From: Xylaria sp. FL1777 | Taxonomy: Eukaryota; Ascomycota; Sordariomycetes; Xylariales; Xylariaceae | Direction: 5' to 3' | Length of the DNA: 21,707 nucleotides | NCBI GenBank assembly: GCA_022578965.1 | Contig: MU400927.1 | Span: 1 to 21,707 of the forward strand | Shown: positions 1 through 9,431 of the stretch, piece by piece | Position numbering within the stretch: position 1 is the first letter of the stretch | Layout: every line of letters begins with the position of its first letter | The notes under the pieces: model-generated | Seen by the model: only the letters and a program-made list of their open reading frames with translations | The model's database searches: none | What the model was told of the DNA's origin: nothing | Position numbers and translations under genes: made by a program

Positions 1-2169
1 AAACATAAATATAATATGCTAAAGGTTTGCTTAAATATAAATAAGCAAAGCTAAAGCTTTTTAATAAGTTTTTAATAAAAAAAAAAAACTATAATGTTTG
101 CATTATTATTAATACTAAGAACTATATATGCTAAAAACTAAACCTAGCAAAAAAAAACAAATGTATAACGTTTATACGCATTATAAAGCTTTCTTTAATA
201 ATAAATTCAAAAATATATTTTTTATATAGCTAAGCTTTAAAATAAACCTTAATATAAGTTTTATAAGCTTTAACGTTATTATTATAAGCAATTTTTACTT
301 AAAAGCTAGCTTTTTAAGCACTATAAAATATACTTCCTGCTTTATAAAACATATTATTAAATATATATTACTACTTAGGTTTTTTTTTAATTATTACAAG
401 TTTAGCATTTTTTTTGTTGTTTAACTTAACTATTAGCTTATTAACTACATTATTTTTGTTTTTAAGATTATGCTTTTTTTTATATACTTTCTTTTTTTTT
501 TAAGCGTTAAATTAACTGCTGTTTAATACTATAAACCTTTTTTTGCTTGCTTGTTTTTCGTTAAAATGCTTAATAATACATTTAATAAGCGCATTATTCT
601 TTTATACATAATTTATATAAGCAATACAAGCAATAAAATCTTTATATTTAAAAATGCATTTTTATTAATATATTAATACTTTTTGCTGTTTAATTTTAAA
701 AGTAATGCTATAAATACTTTATTTAGTTTAATTCTAAAAGTAGTTTACATTTATAAAGTAATAATTATAAGCCCTAACAACATTAGTAATATATATTTTT
801 ATAGCTGCTTAAACTTTTTTAAAGCGCTTATTATTGCTATTAATATAAAAAATTATAGCTACTTTATTTTAGTATTAAAAAAAGCGTTTATGCAAGTTTT
901 TTAAACGCATAAAAGCTATACCACGTAGTTTAATACTGCTAAGCATATTAATTATATGCTAAATATAAAAAAATAAAGCTTTAAATAGCTAAGCATGCTT
1001 TTAAAGTTTAATTTTTATAGTTAATCTTAATTAAAGCTTAAAATTACTAAAATTATAGTTGCTTATTAATACGTATAACAATAAAAATAAATTATAAACT
1101 ACAAAAGAAATTTTACATTATAAAAATATGCAACATTACAAACTTTTTCTGTTAACTATCCTTTTTAAAACCTTAATAAAAAAAAACAAATTAGCAACGC
1201 GTTTTTTTTTATAGTTATTAAAGTGCTTTATATACATTTGCACAAATAGCTAAAAAAAAAAGATTGCATTACTATTAAAGCTTTTAAGCTAAAACAATTA
1301 GCAGCTTTTTTTTATTTTAAATATAAATATAAATAAAATATTGCTTAATAAAATGCTGCTATAAAGCAAGCAAACATAAATTTATTACTTACATAAAATG
1401 CTACCAAGAAAAAAAAACAACACACGTGCTTTAAACACTATACTTAAAAAAAATAGTAGCCTTAAGCATTAAGTAGCTTTAAGTGTAATAAATACACTAA
1501 TAAAAAAACTTATGCTTTAATGCTAAACAAACAATGTTATATGTTATAGTTTTAAAATACTTTATAAAAAACTATAAAACCTGTTATAAAGGTTAATTTT
1601 TTTAATATTACTTTAATAAAAACTTTAAAAGCGTTGCATTTTTATCTTTTAAACCTTTATATTGTTTATATGTTTTTTAAAACAATTATTTATATTTATA
1701 AAACTTATTATAAAACTCTTAAGTAAAGCTAAGTATATTAATTATATTTTTAGCTTACTTGTTGTTTACTTGCAGCTAATTTTTTTACGCAAGCTTAAAT
1801 AGCTATATTAATTATTGCTTGCTTTTATATATTTAAATATATTTTTATTTTTGCTTTTTTCTTTTTTTAGCTGTTATACATACATTTTACTTACTTTTAA
1901 ATACTTTTATTTTATGCATTTAAACAAAAAACCGCAATAATTCCGTTTTAATTTTTACGTTTATATATAATTTTTAAAAAGCTATATATTAGCAGCAAAC
2001 ACAAGCTTTTTTTATAGCAATTATTGCTTTAGCTATTATATTTATACAATTTATTGCTATTTTAAAATTACATAAAAATAATTAGCTATGCATAAAAAAC
2101 TAGTACTATTAGTATATAAAGCTTATAATACTTTAGCTATAGCTTTTTTTGCTACTTTTAAATGCTACT
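1..2169. other. AT-rich decayed DNA, no recognisable gene
   Basis: Very AT-rich sequence with dense stop codons in all six frames. I recognise no domain, RNA gene or transposon end here. The longest stop-free plus-strand stretch (683-904, 73 codons) is rich in Ile, Phe, Leu, Tyr and Asn, as expected from base composition, and resembles nothing I know. Nearly every C follows A or G, the same mutation signature as in the gypsy element, so this is probably old repeat DNA decayed beyond recognition. Confidence 0.6.
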
Positions 2170-2493
2170 ATAATACACGCTTTTTTATAAAAATTATATG
2201 CTAAAATACCTTTTTTTTTAAAGCTTTAAAACTATAAGCTAAACAATAGCATAATGTACGCTCTTTTATAAAAATTATGCATTAAAATACCTTTTTTTTT
2301 GAAGTTTTAAAACTATAAGCTAAGCAATAGTATAATATATGCTTTTTTACAAAAATTATGCGCTAAAATACCTCTTTTTTTAAAGCTTTAAAACTATAAG
2401 CTAAGCAATAGCATAACGCACGCTTTTTTATAAAAATTATACGTTAAAATACCTTTTTTTTTAAAGCTTTAAAACTATAAGCTAAGCAATAGC
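2170..2493. repeat. Minisatellite, 4 x 81 bp tandem repeat
   Basis: Four head-to-tail copies start at 2170, 2251, 2332 and 2413, with exactly 81 bp spacing and an end at 2493. Each unit has an ACGC-type start, a T run, TAAAAATTAT, TAAAATACC, a second T run, then an AAACTATAAGCTAA block. Copies differ mainly by transitions. The period is a multiple of three (27 codons), so the array could once have been protein-coding; on the minus strand the units read with few stops. No protein family is recognised, and a non-coding minisatellite is equally possible. Confidence 0.93.
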
Positions 2494-2693
2494 TTTATTT
2501 TTACGCTTATTTGCTTAACCTTTAAACATAATACAAATAGGTTTATTATTAAAAAGCATATTATTTTAAGCAAACTTATTAATAATAAATTTAAGCTAAA
2601 ACTTTTTTATATTATAAGCTAGCTTAATTTACTTAGCACATATATTGCTGTTTTAGCTATTAAAATACTTGATTACGTGTTACTATAAACCTT

Positions 2694-2862
2694 AAAAAAT
2701 TAAAAGTATAAATATTTTTTAAAAAAAAATAAAAAAAAAGAAAAACGTATAATAGCTAATAAAAAAAAGCAAAAAAAAAAAGCTAAAGCTCGTGCAGCTT
2801 TTATACTAAAAACAAAAACAAAAACGTTAATACTTTTTATGCTAAAGCAAAAAAAGCGCAAA
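2694..2862. repeat. Dispersed ~170 bp repeat, copy A
   Basis: Direct repeat of 9845-10014 in the same orientation. The core TAAAGCTCGTGCAGCTTTTA and its neighbours (about 2779-2818) are identical in both copies. The remainder is A-runs and short blocks differing by small indels and transitions. Similarity stops abruptly on both sides. On the plus strand one frame is rich in Lys and Ala, like the basic tail of a transposase or other nucleic-acid-binding protein, but no domain can be identified. Confidence 0.85.
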
Positions 2863-3701
2863 AAAAATAGAACTAGCTAAAGTTAAACAAAAATAAAACA
2901 GCTGCAAAAGCAAAAGCTATTATCGCAAAAACATGCGCGCTATATATACTTAATAAGCTTAATAATACTTTTAACCTTTTAATTTAGCAGCTAATAAAAA
3001 TAGCAAATTTTCTAAAGGCATTACTTAATTAAATAAATATTTTTAACTTTGCTAAGTTAAAAACTTTAATAATTTATTTAAATTGCTTATATATATATAA
3101 GTACTTTTTAATATTTTTTAACGCTAATAAATTATACTTAAAATAATATTTATTAATAAAAAGTATTTATAGCGCTACTATATAAAGCATAATTACTAGC
3201 ATATATTTGCTTTAAAAAAAATAATAAAGCTAACGCTATAATATAATTACTAGCACTTGCTTTAAATAAAACAACAAAGCTAATGTTGCAGCGCTTTTTC
3301 CTTGCAAAAAAAGTTTATAAAAACTATACCTATAACTATTTACTAATAAACAAACTTTTAAGCTTTTATTTAACTAAAATAAAAAATTTTTCAATATGCT
3401 TATAAGCTAGTATACTATGCTTAAGTATTTTTTTAGCTAAAACGTTTTATAGTTTAAAAAGTATAAAATCTCTTTAAGCTAAAAGCGTTTAATTTAAATT
3501 GCGTTATATTTAAAAAAAGCACTTTTACTATTTTTTGCTATAAACTAACAGCAAAAAAATAATAATAACTTGCTTACTTTAGTTATAGTTTGCTTAATAT
3601 TAACTAGCATTATATAAAGCAGTTATAACTATAATTTTTTTTATAATATTAATAATATGTTTTTTTAAGCTAAAAACAACAAAAAGTTCTTAAAAAATGC
3701 C
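2863..3701. other. AT-rich decayed DNA up to the copia insertion site
   Basis: No gene is recognised in either strand. The stretch ends at the target-site duplication of the copia element. With the element removed, 3701 would join 9432, so this stretch and 9432-10722 were once contiguous and belong to one older AT-rich sequence. Confidence 0.5.
3187..3295. repeat. Imperfect tandem duplication, 2 x ~52 bp
   Basis: The block AATTACTAGC, a TTGCTTTAAA segment and an AAAGCTAA-type segment at 3191-3236 recur at 3245-3287. The spacing is 54 bp in the first part and 50 bp after a 4 bp indel. Apart from the indel, differences are mostly transitions. This is a local duplication with no visible function. 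Confidence 0.7.
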
Positions 3702-3706
3702 TTATA
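3702..3706. repeat. Target-site duplication (left), TTATA
   Basis: The five bases TTATA directly precede the left LTR and match TTATA at 9427-9431 after the right LTR. A 5 bp duplication is the usual integrase footprint of Ty1/copia elements. It shows that both ends arrived in one insertion event. Confidence 0.9.
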
Positions 3707-3901
3707 TGTTAAATATAAGTGATAACATGTAATATTAGGTTTATTGGTTGTATTGATTGCGCGTTGTTTTTATTATGTAAACGCGACTTGCTAGCTACGC
3801 AGGTTTTATATAAAGGCTTTTGTTTCTTTAACATGGGTTTACCTTTGGATACCTGTTAGTTAGGTAATTCTAGCTTAAAATATAATCTTTTATATTTGAT
3901 A
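3707..3901 (-). repeat. Copia 3' LTR (left copy)
   Basis: 195 bp. It aligns without gaps to 9232-9426 with 30 differences, all transitions. This copy has mostly lost C (T here where the other has C at 11 sites) and kept G. A central block around GCTAGCTACGCAGG and TTTTATATAAAGG is identical in both LTRs. In coding orientation this gives a TATA-like TTTATATAA, the likely promoter. Confidence 0.94.
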
Positions 3902-4099
3902 TACTTTTTTAAGAAGCATTCCCTAAGGAATAATTTTTACAAATATATCCTGTTTTAACTTTAATAGTTATTTTTAGCTAAAAAAACTTATTATATTTAT
4001 TTAGTTATTTATATATTTGATTTTCTTTTTTTTAGTAAATTTTTAAGTATTTCTTATTTCTTTTTTAGTATTTCTTTAAGTATTCAGTGTTTTTAGATA

Positions 4100-4605
4100 T
4101 TTTTAATATTTATAAAGTTAAGCTGTTTTAAGAAAGTATTTTATTTGTTTTTAAAAAGTGCTTTTATTAAACTATCGGCAATTATATTAGTAGTAAAAAT
4201 ATATTTAACTTTTAAAGTTCCGTTAAAAACTTCTTATTACAGCTAATAATTATAAATATCTACGTATTGTAGCTTTATTTGCAATGTAGTAATGTTTTTT
4301 ATAACAAGTTTAATTGTTTATTAATTGTTGCACTAGATTTAAATCTGCTAGTTGTTTAATGTAACTTTTAATTCTTTAATTAACTAGCTAATAAACATTG
4401 CTTTTTTAAAAGCTTAAGCAAGCGCTAGAAGTTTAGCTTTAGTTATAGATATTATTACTATATTCTGCTTATTAGCTTTTTATTTAATAACTTTACTAAA
4501 TAATTTTATTATGTAAGCTTGCAAACTTTTGCAGTTAAGGATATTATTAGTAAAGAAAGAATTATTTATAATAACAAACTTATTTTTGTTTTTAAATTAA
4601 AACGC
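4100..4605 (-). other. Copia RNase H domain remnant
   Basis: In the Gag-Pol frame. The first catalytic segment reads NNSFFTNN at about 4546-4569, where the family has DASFADN-like residues. It is followed by KSLQAY and KLF. The second segment TKAKLLALA (Glu to Lys twice) lies at 4417-4443. The domain removes the RNA strand of the RNA/DNA hybrid during reverse transcription. The substitutions are G to A on the coding strand, each just after a T. Confidence 0.9.
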
Positions 4606-4949
4606 GTAATATTAGGTAGTTTTAAAGTAAGACAGTAATTAATCGGTAAACTTGTAGTGTTTTAGTTTAAAATTCAGATTAAATCGTAACAATTAGGATG
4701 CTTCGAAAGCAATATTAAGTTAAGTAATTATAGCACTATACATAATTAAACTTATTTTCTTTTAATAGTAATAAATCTTTTGCTATATAGCTAGTTTATT
4801 ATAAGAACTAAGTTTTTTTGCTTTTATTAAAGTATAAGCTTTAAAGATAAATTTGTTTTTAAGCTTAATAATTTTTTTAATGTATAAGAACTATAATAGC
4901 TAAATTAAGCCTTTTTTGCAATTTTAAATAACTTTTATGCTAAAGAACT

Positions 4950-5433
4950 ACAAAAGGTTATTTCTATTAGTTATTTAATAATAGCGCTTTAGTTTAAAGA
5001 TTGCTTATTAAATAATAGCTTTTTTAGTTTTTTAATAAGCTAGAATAATATTGTTTATATATATAAAAATAAGAACTTTTTGTTTAGTATAGCAGTATAG
5101 CTTATAAAGAACTATTTAGTAGCTTATAGATTTTAAGAATTAGGTTAATTCTTGCTGCTAAAAAAGCAGTAATTCTTAAAGGCTATATAATGCTTAAAGA
5201 AGTTTAAAAGAGGTTTGTAATTTATAGTAGCTTAAAAATATACGCATATAGATTTTCTTATTTAGTTTTGCATTAACGAAAGCATTTATTGCATTATATT
5301 ATTTTAGTTTAAAATTAAACTTAGCTATAATAGCTATAAAAGTTTAAAATGATTTGCTTGCAAAAGTAAATATATAAGTATTTTTTCTTTTGTTAGCTAA
5401 TTATTAGTTTTTTTGTACAACAAGTCTAGCTTT
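4950..5433 (-). other. Copia reverse transcriptase domain remnant
   Basis: Read in the same frame as integrase and RNase H. KARLVVQ opens the domain at 5433. ASKSF, an AFVNAKL stretch, IYMR and ALYSL follow, then FIYINNIILAY at 5035-5067. The active-site YVDD has become YINN, with both metal-binding aspartates lost. The ASKSF and AFVNAKL blocks place it with fungal copia elements. Several TAA/TAG codons stand where Gln, Arg or Trp are expected. Confidence 0.93.
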
Positions 5434-5719
5434 ACATTTTTAATAAAAGCCATGCTTATTAAACTTATAAACATATACTTACATATAGTTTAAAGTTAGT
5501 TTTTTATAGGTAATATATATATCGACTTTTTTTTAGGTATTTATTTCTTTATAGCTTTAAAGGTATAACTTTTCGGCTTGCTTAAAGTATTTGCTTATAA
5601 AGTAAGTACTAAGATCTTTATGCTACTTTAAAAATAAAGAAAAATTTCAGCAATAAATTTTAGATTTAGTTTAAAGCAGCTTTATAAAGTTTAACTTTTA
5701 AAGTGCTAAAGCATTTTCT

Positions 5720-5990
5720 GAAATAGAATAAGTTAAGGCGCTAAAAGCAGCACTTAGTAAAGGTACAAATAGTAGCACTTCTAAAATAGATTTAAATAAA
5801 GCATAATAAGCAGCACTTTATAAAAGCATAAGTAGCAGCACTTTTAAAATAGATTTAAATAAAGCACAATAAGCAGTACTTTGTAAAAGCGTAAGTAGTA
5901 GTACTTCTAAAATAGATTTAAGTAAAGCGTAATAAGCAATACTTTATATAAAGAATATAAGTCCTTTGTTTTTAATAGATTTAATATTGC
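5720..5990 (-). repeat. In-frame 63 bp tandem repeat within copia pol
   Basis: The marker AAAATAG recurs at 5720, 5783, 5846, 5909 and (degenerate) 5972, spaced exactly 63 bp. Three units are well conserved. On the coding strand each unit gives 21 residues of the form AYYALFKSIL followed by VLLL-type hydrophobics, in the same phase as RT and integrase. The array sits in the linker between the integrase C-terminal part and RT, where copia polyproteins are normally variable. A multiple-of-three period suggests that it expanded while the frame was under selection. Confidence 0.88.
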
Positions 5991-6636
5991 TACTAAAGTA
6001 GCTTAAAGATCTTTTTAAAGATTTAGCTTTATTAGCTTTGCTTATTAGCATGCTGTGTTATAACTTTACAGTTGCTAAGCGTTCTGCATTAAACGTAGCT
6101 TTTTAGCAACTTTTACGTGCTATAACTCCAAAGAAAGTTGTTTAAAAACTTTTTTTAAACCTTAAGGTAAAATTAAACAATTTAATAGTTTTTATAAAAT
6201 TTTTCCTTTAGCTAGCTTTTTTAATTATAGCGCTAAAAAAAGCACAGTAAACAAAAAATTCAAAAAAAGTAAAGTAAAAAGCAAATATTGCTTTAGTATA
6301 TAAGTAATTAGTTTATAACAGCAAGTCTTCATTTTGATTTACATTTTTACTAATATTTTTGTTTTTTGCTTCTTTAGCGAAGTTAATTAGTGCGTACACT
6401 TTTTGGTTCTTGTATAAATTAGTAAAGGTTTGCTAAGCAGTTTTTAAATAAAATTAGTAAGTGATTTTAGCTAATAAGGCCTTAAACTCTTTATTGGTAG
6501 TTTTTAAGAGGTTGTTCTTTAAAGAATCAATATTTTTTAAAAAAACAATGTCTTTATTAAATATAACGTTTTTTATTTAAGCCTTTAGATCAAGCTTTTT
6601 CTTTTTATTAGTTTTTAGCTAGGCTATTGATGTTAT

Positions 6637-7430
6637 AGCAAACGCTTTGCATCTGTAGACTTTTAAATGTAATAAAACAAGTAGTTTGTTTCTTTTAATT
6701 ATACCGTTTTGCATCTAGAAATAAGTGTAGAATTTCTTGTATAGAGTTTTCTAGTTATAAATATACTTAGGAATGCAATTATAAAGATATATAGCAGCTT
6801 TAATAATTTTTACCTAGAGGTAAGTTAGCAACTTGGATCCATTTTTTATAGATCTTGCTTTTTCTTTAATTATACCTTTTAACCTTTTAGCACTTCTATT
6901 AAGTGCTTAGGTATTAAGAAAAGACACTTTAAAAGTAATTCCTTTAGTTGTTTAAAAATGCTAAGCAAGTTTAAAGGTACTTTTTGTATTTATAGTTATT
7001 TCGTTGTTGCATTTTATTATTAACACTTTAGTTTTATAGTAATTTTGTATATGTTTAATTAAGTAAGTAAATGTAGTTTTAATTAATAAATATGTTTGGT
7101 TATATAAATAATAGTTAAAAGTAAAGCTAAAAAATTAGTTAGTAATAAGCATTATACACTATTCCTTGTTTTTGTTCTTTTAAAAATTTTTATAATTATA
7201 GAAGTTAATTGCTAGTTGTACACTAGCTACTATTAGCTTTTTTTGTAGTTATTTATTAATTTAACGTTTGATTTTTAATACTTTGCATGCGTTGCATTAA
7301 GTGGTTTTTATTTTGTTATTTCTATTAAAAGCTTAGCGAATTTTTACCCTTTAAGATAAAGTTACTAAGTGTTGCATTACTTTAAGTTCTAAATAGCTCA
7401 TTTAAAAGTGCTACTTAAATAAATCTTCTT
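6637..7430 (-). other. Copia integrase domain remnant
   Basis: The zinc-binding part is read from about 7430, with Cys residues at 7294-7296 and 7285-7287; one expected His appears as Tyr. The core includes AINFYNYKNF (first catalytic Asp now Asn, near 7205-7215), VLIIKCNNEIT around 7000-7023, and SLNT-like then AKRLKGIIKEKARS near 6850-6920, where Glu became Lys. AAIYLYN and HLKVYRCKAFA follow. Integrase inserts the cDNA into the genome; all three DDE acids appear substituted. Confidence 0.9.
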
Positions 7431-9231
7431 GTAAAATTGGCTTTTTTATATATAAGTTAAGTTTGTTTTATTATATATAAAAAGCATATTTTTTAAGTAA
7501 TAACAGAAAATATTCTATAACAAATTAATTAAGTTAGTTTTATAAACAGCATAAAGTTAACTTATTTTTTCGTTGCAGAAAGTTTATAAGTAGTTTATTA
7601 TTTTACTAGTATTTTAGCTAGTTAAAAACTTAAAGTAATACTAAATTAGTAGCTATTATAAGGCAAAATGCTATATTATATAACTAGAGAACTTTTGGTT
7701 CTTTTGGTTTTTAAACACGTATGTTTACTTTTTTAAATCTTTCAATTAAGATAACTTTATTTTTTGCATATACTGCATTATTTAAGTTAGCTTTTCTAAG
7801 GTTTAAAAATCTGCTAACTTTATTAAATATATGTATTGTAGTGCTTAAGTTTAAAATTGCAGAGTTTTTAAGATTATATGTTGTTTTAGTTTTATTTTTA
7901 GCTGCAAACGCAGTTTAAGCTAGTTTTTTTAATAGTTAGTTAGCATTTGGTTTAGCTTTTTCCTGCTTTGTTTTTTTCTTTCAAATTTGCTTAATTTTTT
8001 TTAAAAGTTCTAGGTTAAACTTTAGCATTTGTAAAACTATTTCTTAAACCGTTTTATTAAGTATAAAATCTTTGTTTGCTATTTTTAAGAAAGCGTACTA
8101 ATACTTATCTAGTAAATAGTTCTAAGTATACAGCTTACAGTTTATGTTTTTATTGTTAGTATTTGCTTAAGAATGCTTAAGTTTTATGCTTTTTTTACGT
8201 TTTTGTAATTTTTTGCTATAAAAACTGCTTTAACCTCTTTTTGCTAATTTTTAGCAATTAAAAGGTTCTTTTACTTTAATTGTGTTGTTTACTTTTTTTG
8301 TGTTTTCAAAAGTATAAAAGCTTTTTTTATAAGGTTTTTTTCTAGGTGGTTTGCTTTAAATTAATAGCTTAATGCTTGCTTTGTTTTGCAAGTTTACTGT
8401 AATTATAATATAATTAAAAGTTTTATTTTTAATTTTTTGTTGATTAATTTGTTAAAATACTATTACTTATTCTTAGTAGCTTTTTCTTAGTGCTTTCTTT
8501 AGGTTAGTAGCTATATTATATAACTTAGTAAGATTTATAGCTTTATGTTTTGCTGCTAAAGCTAGCTTTTTTTTCTATTTAATTGCCTAAATTTTTAAAT
8601 CTTTTAGTGGTTATTTTGCGCTATTATTAATAAATAATCTATAATTTAGCTTTGTTTAATGCATAAAGCTTTTTTTTAGGTATGCTTTAATAGTATAAAG
8701 CTTGTTATACTATACGTTAAGTATATCTGTAAGTTTTAGCATTATATTTTTATAGTTTTAAAATATTGTTTTAAAGATCTAGTTCTTTAATTAGTTAGTA
8801 GTTTTAACTTAATTAGTATATTTGCGTATTTTTGCATTATAATTATTTAAATCAGTATTATATGCAGTTTGTTCAAGGGTAGTTATTTTTATTACACTTT
8901 ATAAAAGTTTTAAATCTATGGTTTTATAGTTTACTATTAATAAAAACTTTATAAATAATGCTAGTATTATTGCTGCTTTTAAATAGTTTTTAACTTTAAG
9001 CATTATAAGTTGCTTTAGCTATAATATTTTTATATTTAAGTCTAAAGTAATATAATCCTATAGGTTTAAGCTAACTGCTTTGCTTTTAAGCTTTTTGTTT
9101 TATAAGTAAAAATTATTTAGATGTTTTAACGCAATTTTTGCGTTTTAATTAGCTAGTTTTTGCATGCTAATTACTTAATTAAGCTAGTAGCTTATTTAAT
9201 AGTAGTTAAAAGTTGCAATAAAACTTTTAAT

Positions 9232-9426
9232 TGTTAAATATAAGTAATAGCATATAACATTAGGTTTATTAGTTATATTAATCGCGCGTTATTTTTGTTA
9301 TATAAACGCAACTTGCTAGCTACGCAGGTTTTATATAAAGGCCTCTGTCCTTTTAACATAAGTTTACCCTTAAATACCTATTAGTTAGGTAATTCTGGCT
9401 TAAGATATAATCCCTTATATCTAACA
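9232..9426 (-). repeat. Copia 5' LTR (right copy)
   Basis: 195 bp, the promoter-bearing LTR for the minus-strand element. It has mostly lost G (A here where the left copy has G at 14 sites) and kept C, the mirror image of the left LTR. TTATATAAA at 9331-9339 with GGCCTC beside it resembles a TATA element when read on the minus strand. Confidence 0.94.
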
Positions 9427-9431
9427 TTATA
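9427..9431. repeat. Target-site duplication (right), TTATA
   Basis: A perfect match to 3702-3706, immediately outside the terminal TAACA of the right LTR. Confidence 0.9.

Larger units (their letters stand above)
4054..9165 (-). pseudogene. Copia Gag-Pol polyprotein, destroyed by stop codons
   Basis: Degenerate single-frame polyprotein of about 1700 codons. The start was chosen at the first Met codon in the pol frame after the 5' LTR (9163-9165). The end is approximate (TAA at 4054-4056). All landmarks checked have the same phase. In order: an N-terminal Gag region; a zinc-knuckle-like Cys...Lys-Arg-Gly stretch near 8215-8256 (weak); a protease-like LLD stretch near 8110 (weak); integrase zinc-finger cysteines C-N-A-C (7285-7296); the integrase core with CNNE where a D is expected (7000-7011) and the catalytic Glu now Lys in AKR (6886-6888); HLKVYRCKAFA of the integrase C-terminal part (6637-6669); RT starting KARLVVQ (5413-5433) and continuing ALYSL to YINN in place of YVDD (5050-5061); RNase H with TKAKLLAL for TEAELLAL (4420-4443); and the terminal ADSLIKAL motif (4156-4179). 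The catalytic acids are lost, so no activity is possible. Confidence 0.93.
3707..9426 (-). mobile_element. Complete, mutated Ty1/copia LTR retrotransposon
   Basis: A 5720 bp element bounded by two 195 bp direct repeats that begin TGTTA and end TAACA (TGATA in the mutated left copy), flanked by a perfect TTATA duplication. The coding strand is minus, so the right LTR is the 5' LTR. The order integrase before reverse transcriptase defines copia rather than gypsy. The Gag-Pol landmarks I could place share one reading frame but are full of stops, so the element cannot move by itself. A weak polypurine-like run (AAAAAAG on the minus strand, 3904-3910) lies two bases inside the 3' LTR. A primer-binding site could not be matched to a tRNA after the 5' LTR, probably because it has mutated. 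Confidence 0.95.

Noticed and set aside
683..904. Open frame of 73 codons on the plus strand
   Set aside because: Ile/Phe/Leu/Asn/Tyr-rich composition expected of AT-rich DNA, no recognisable domain, and the surroundings show dense decay. A chance open stretch is the simpler explanation.
2170..2493. CRISPR-like array
   Set aside because: The 81 bp units repeat over their whole length with no unique spacers, and the context is eukaryotic retrotransposons.
7721..7918. Open frame of 65 codons on the plus strand
   Set aside because: It lies antisense to the copia Gag-Pol frame, upstream (in element terms) of the integrase zinc finger; its hydrophobic residues mirror the minus-strand coding sequence.
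9165..9232. tRNA primer-binding site next to the copia 5' LTR
   Set aside because: The sequence ATTAAAAGTTTTATTGC after the LTR could be a mutated site, but no tRNA 3' end can be matched without guessing many changes.
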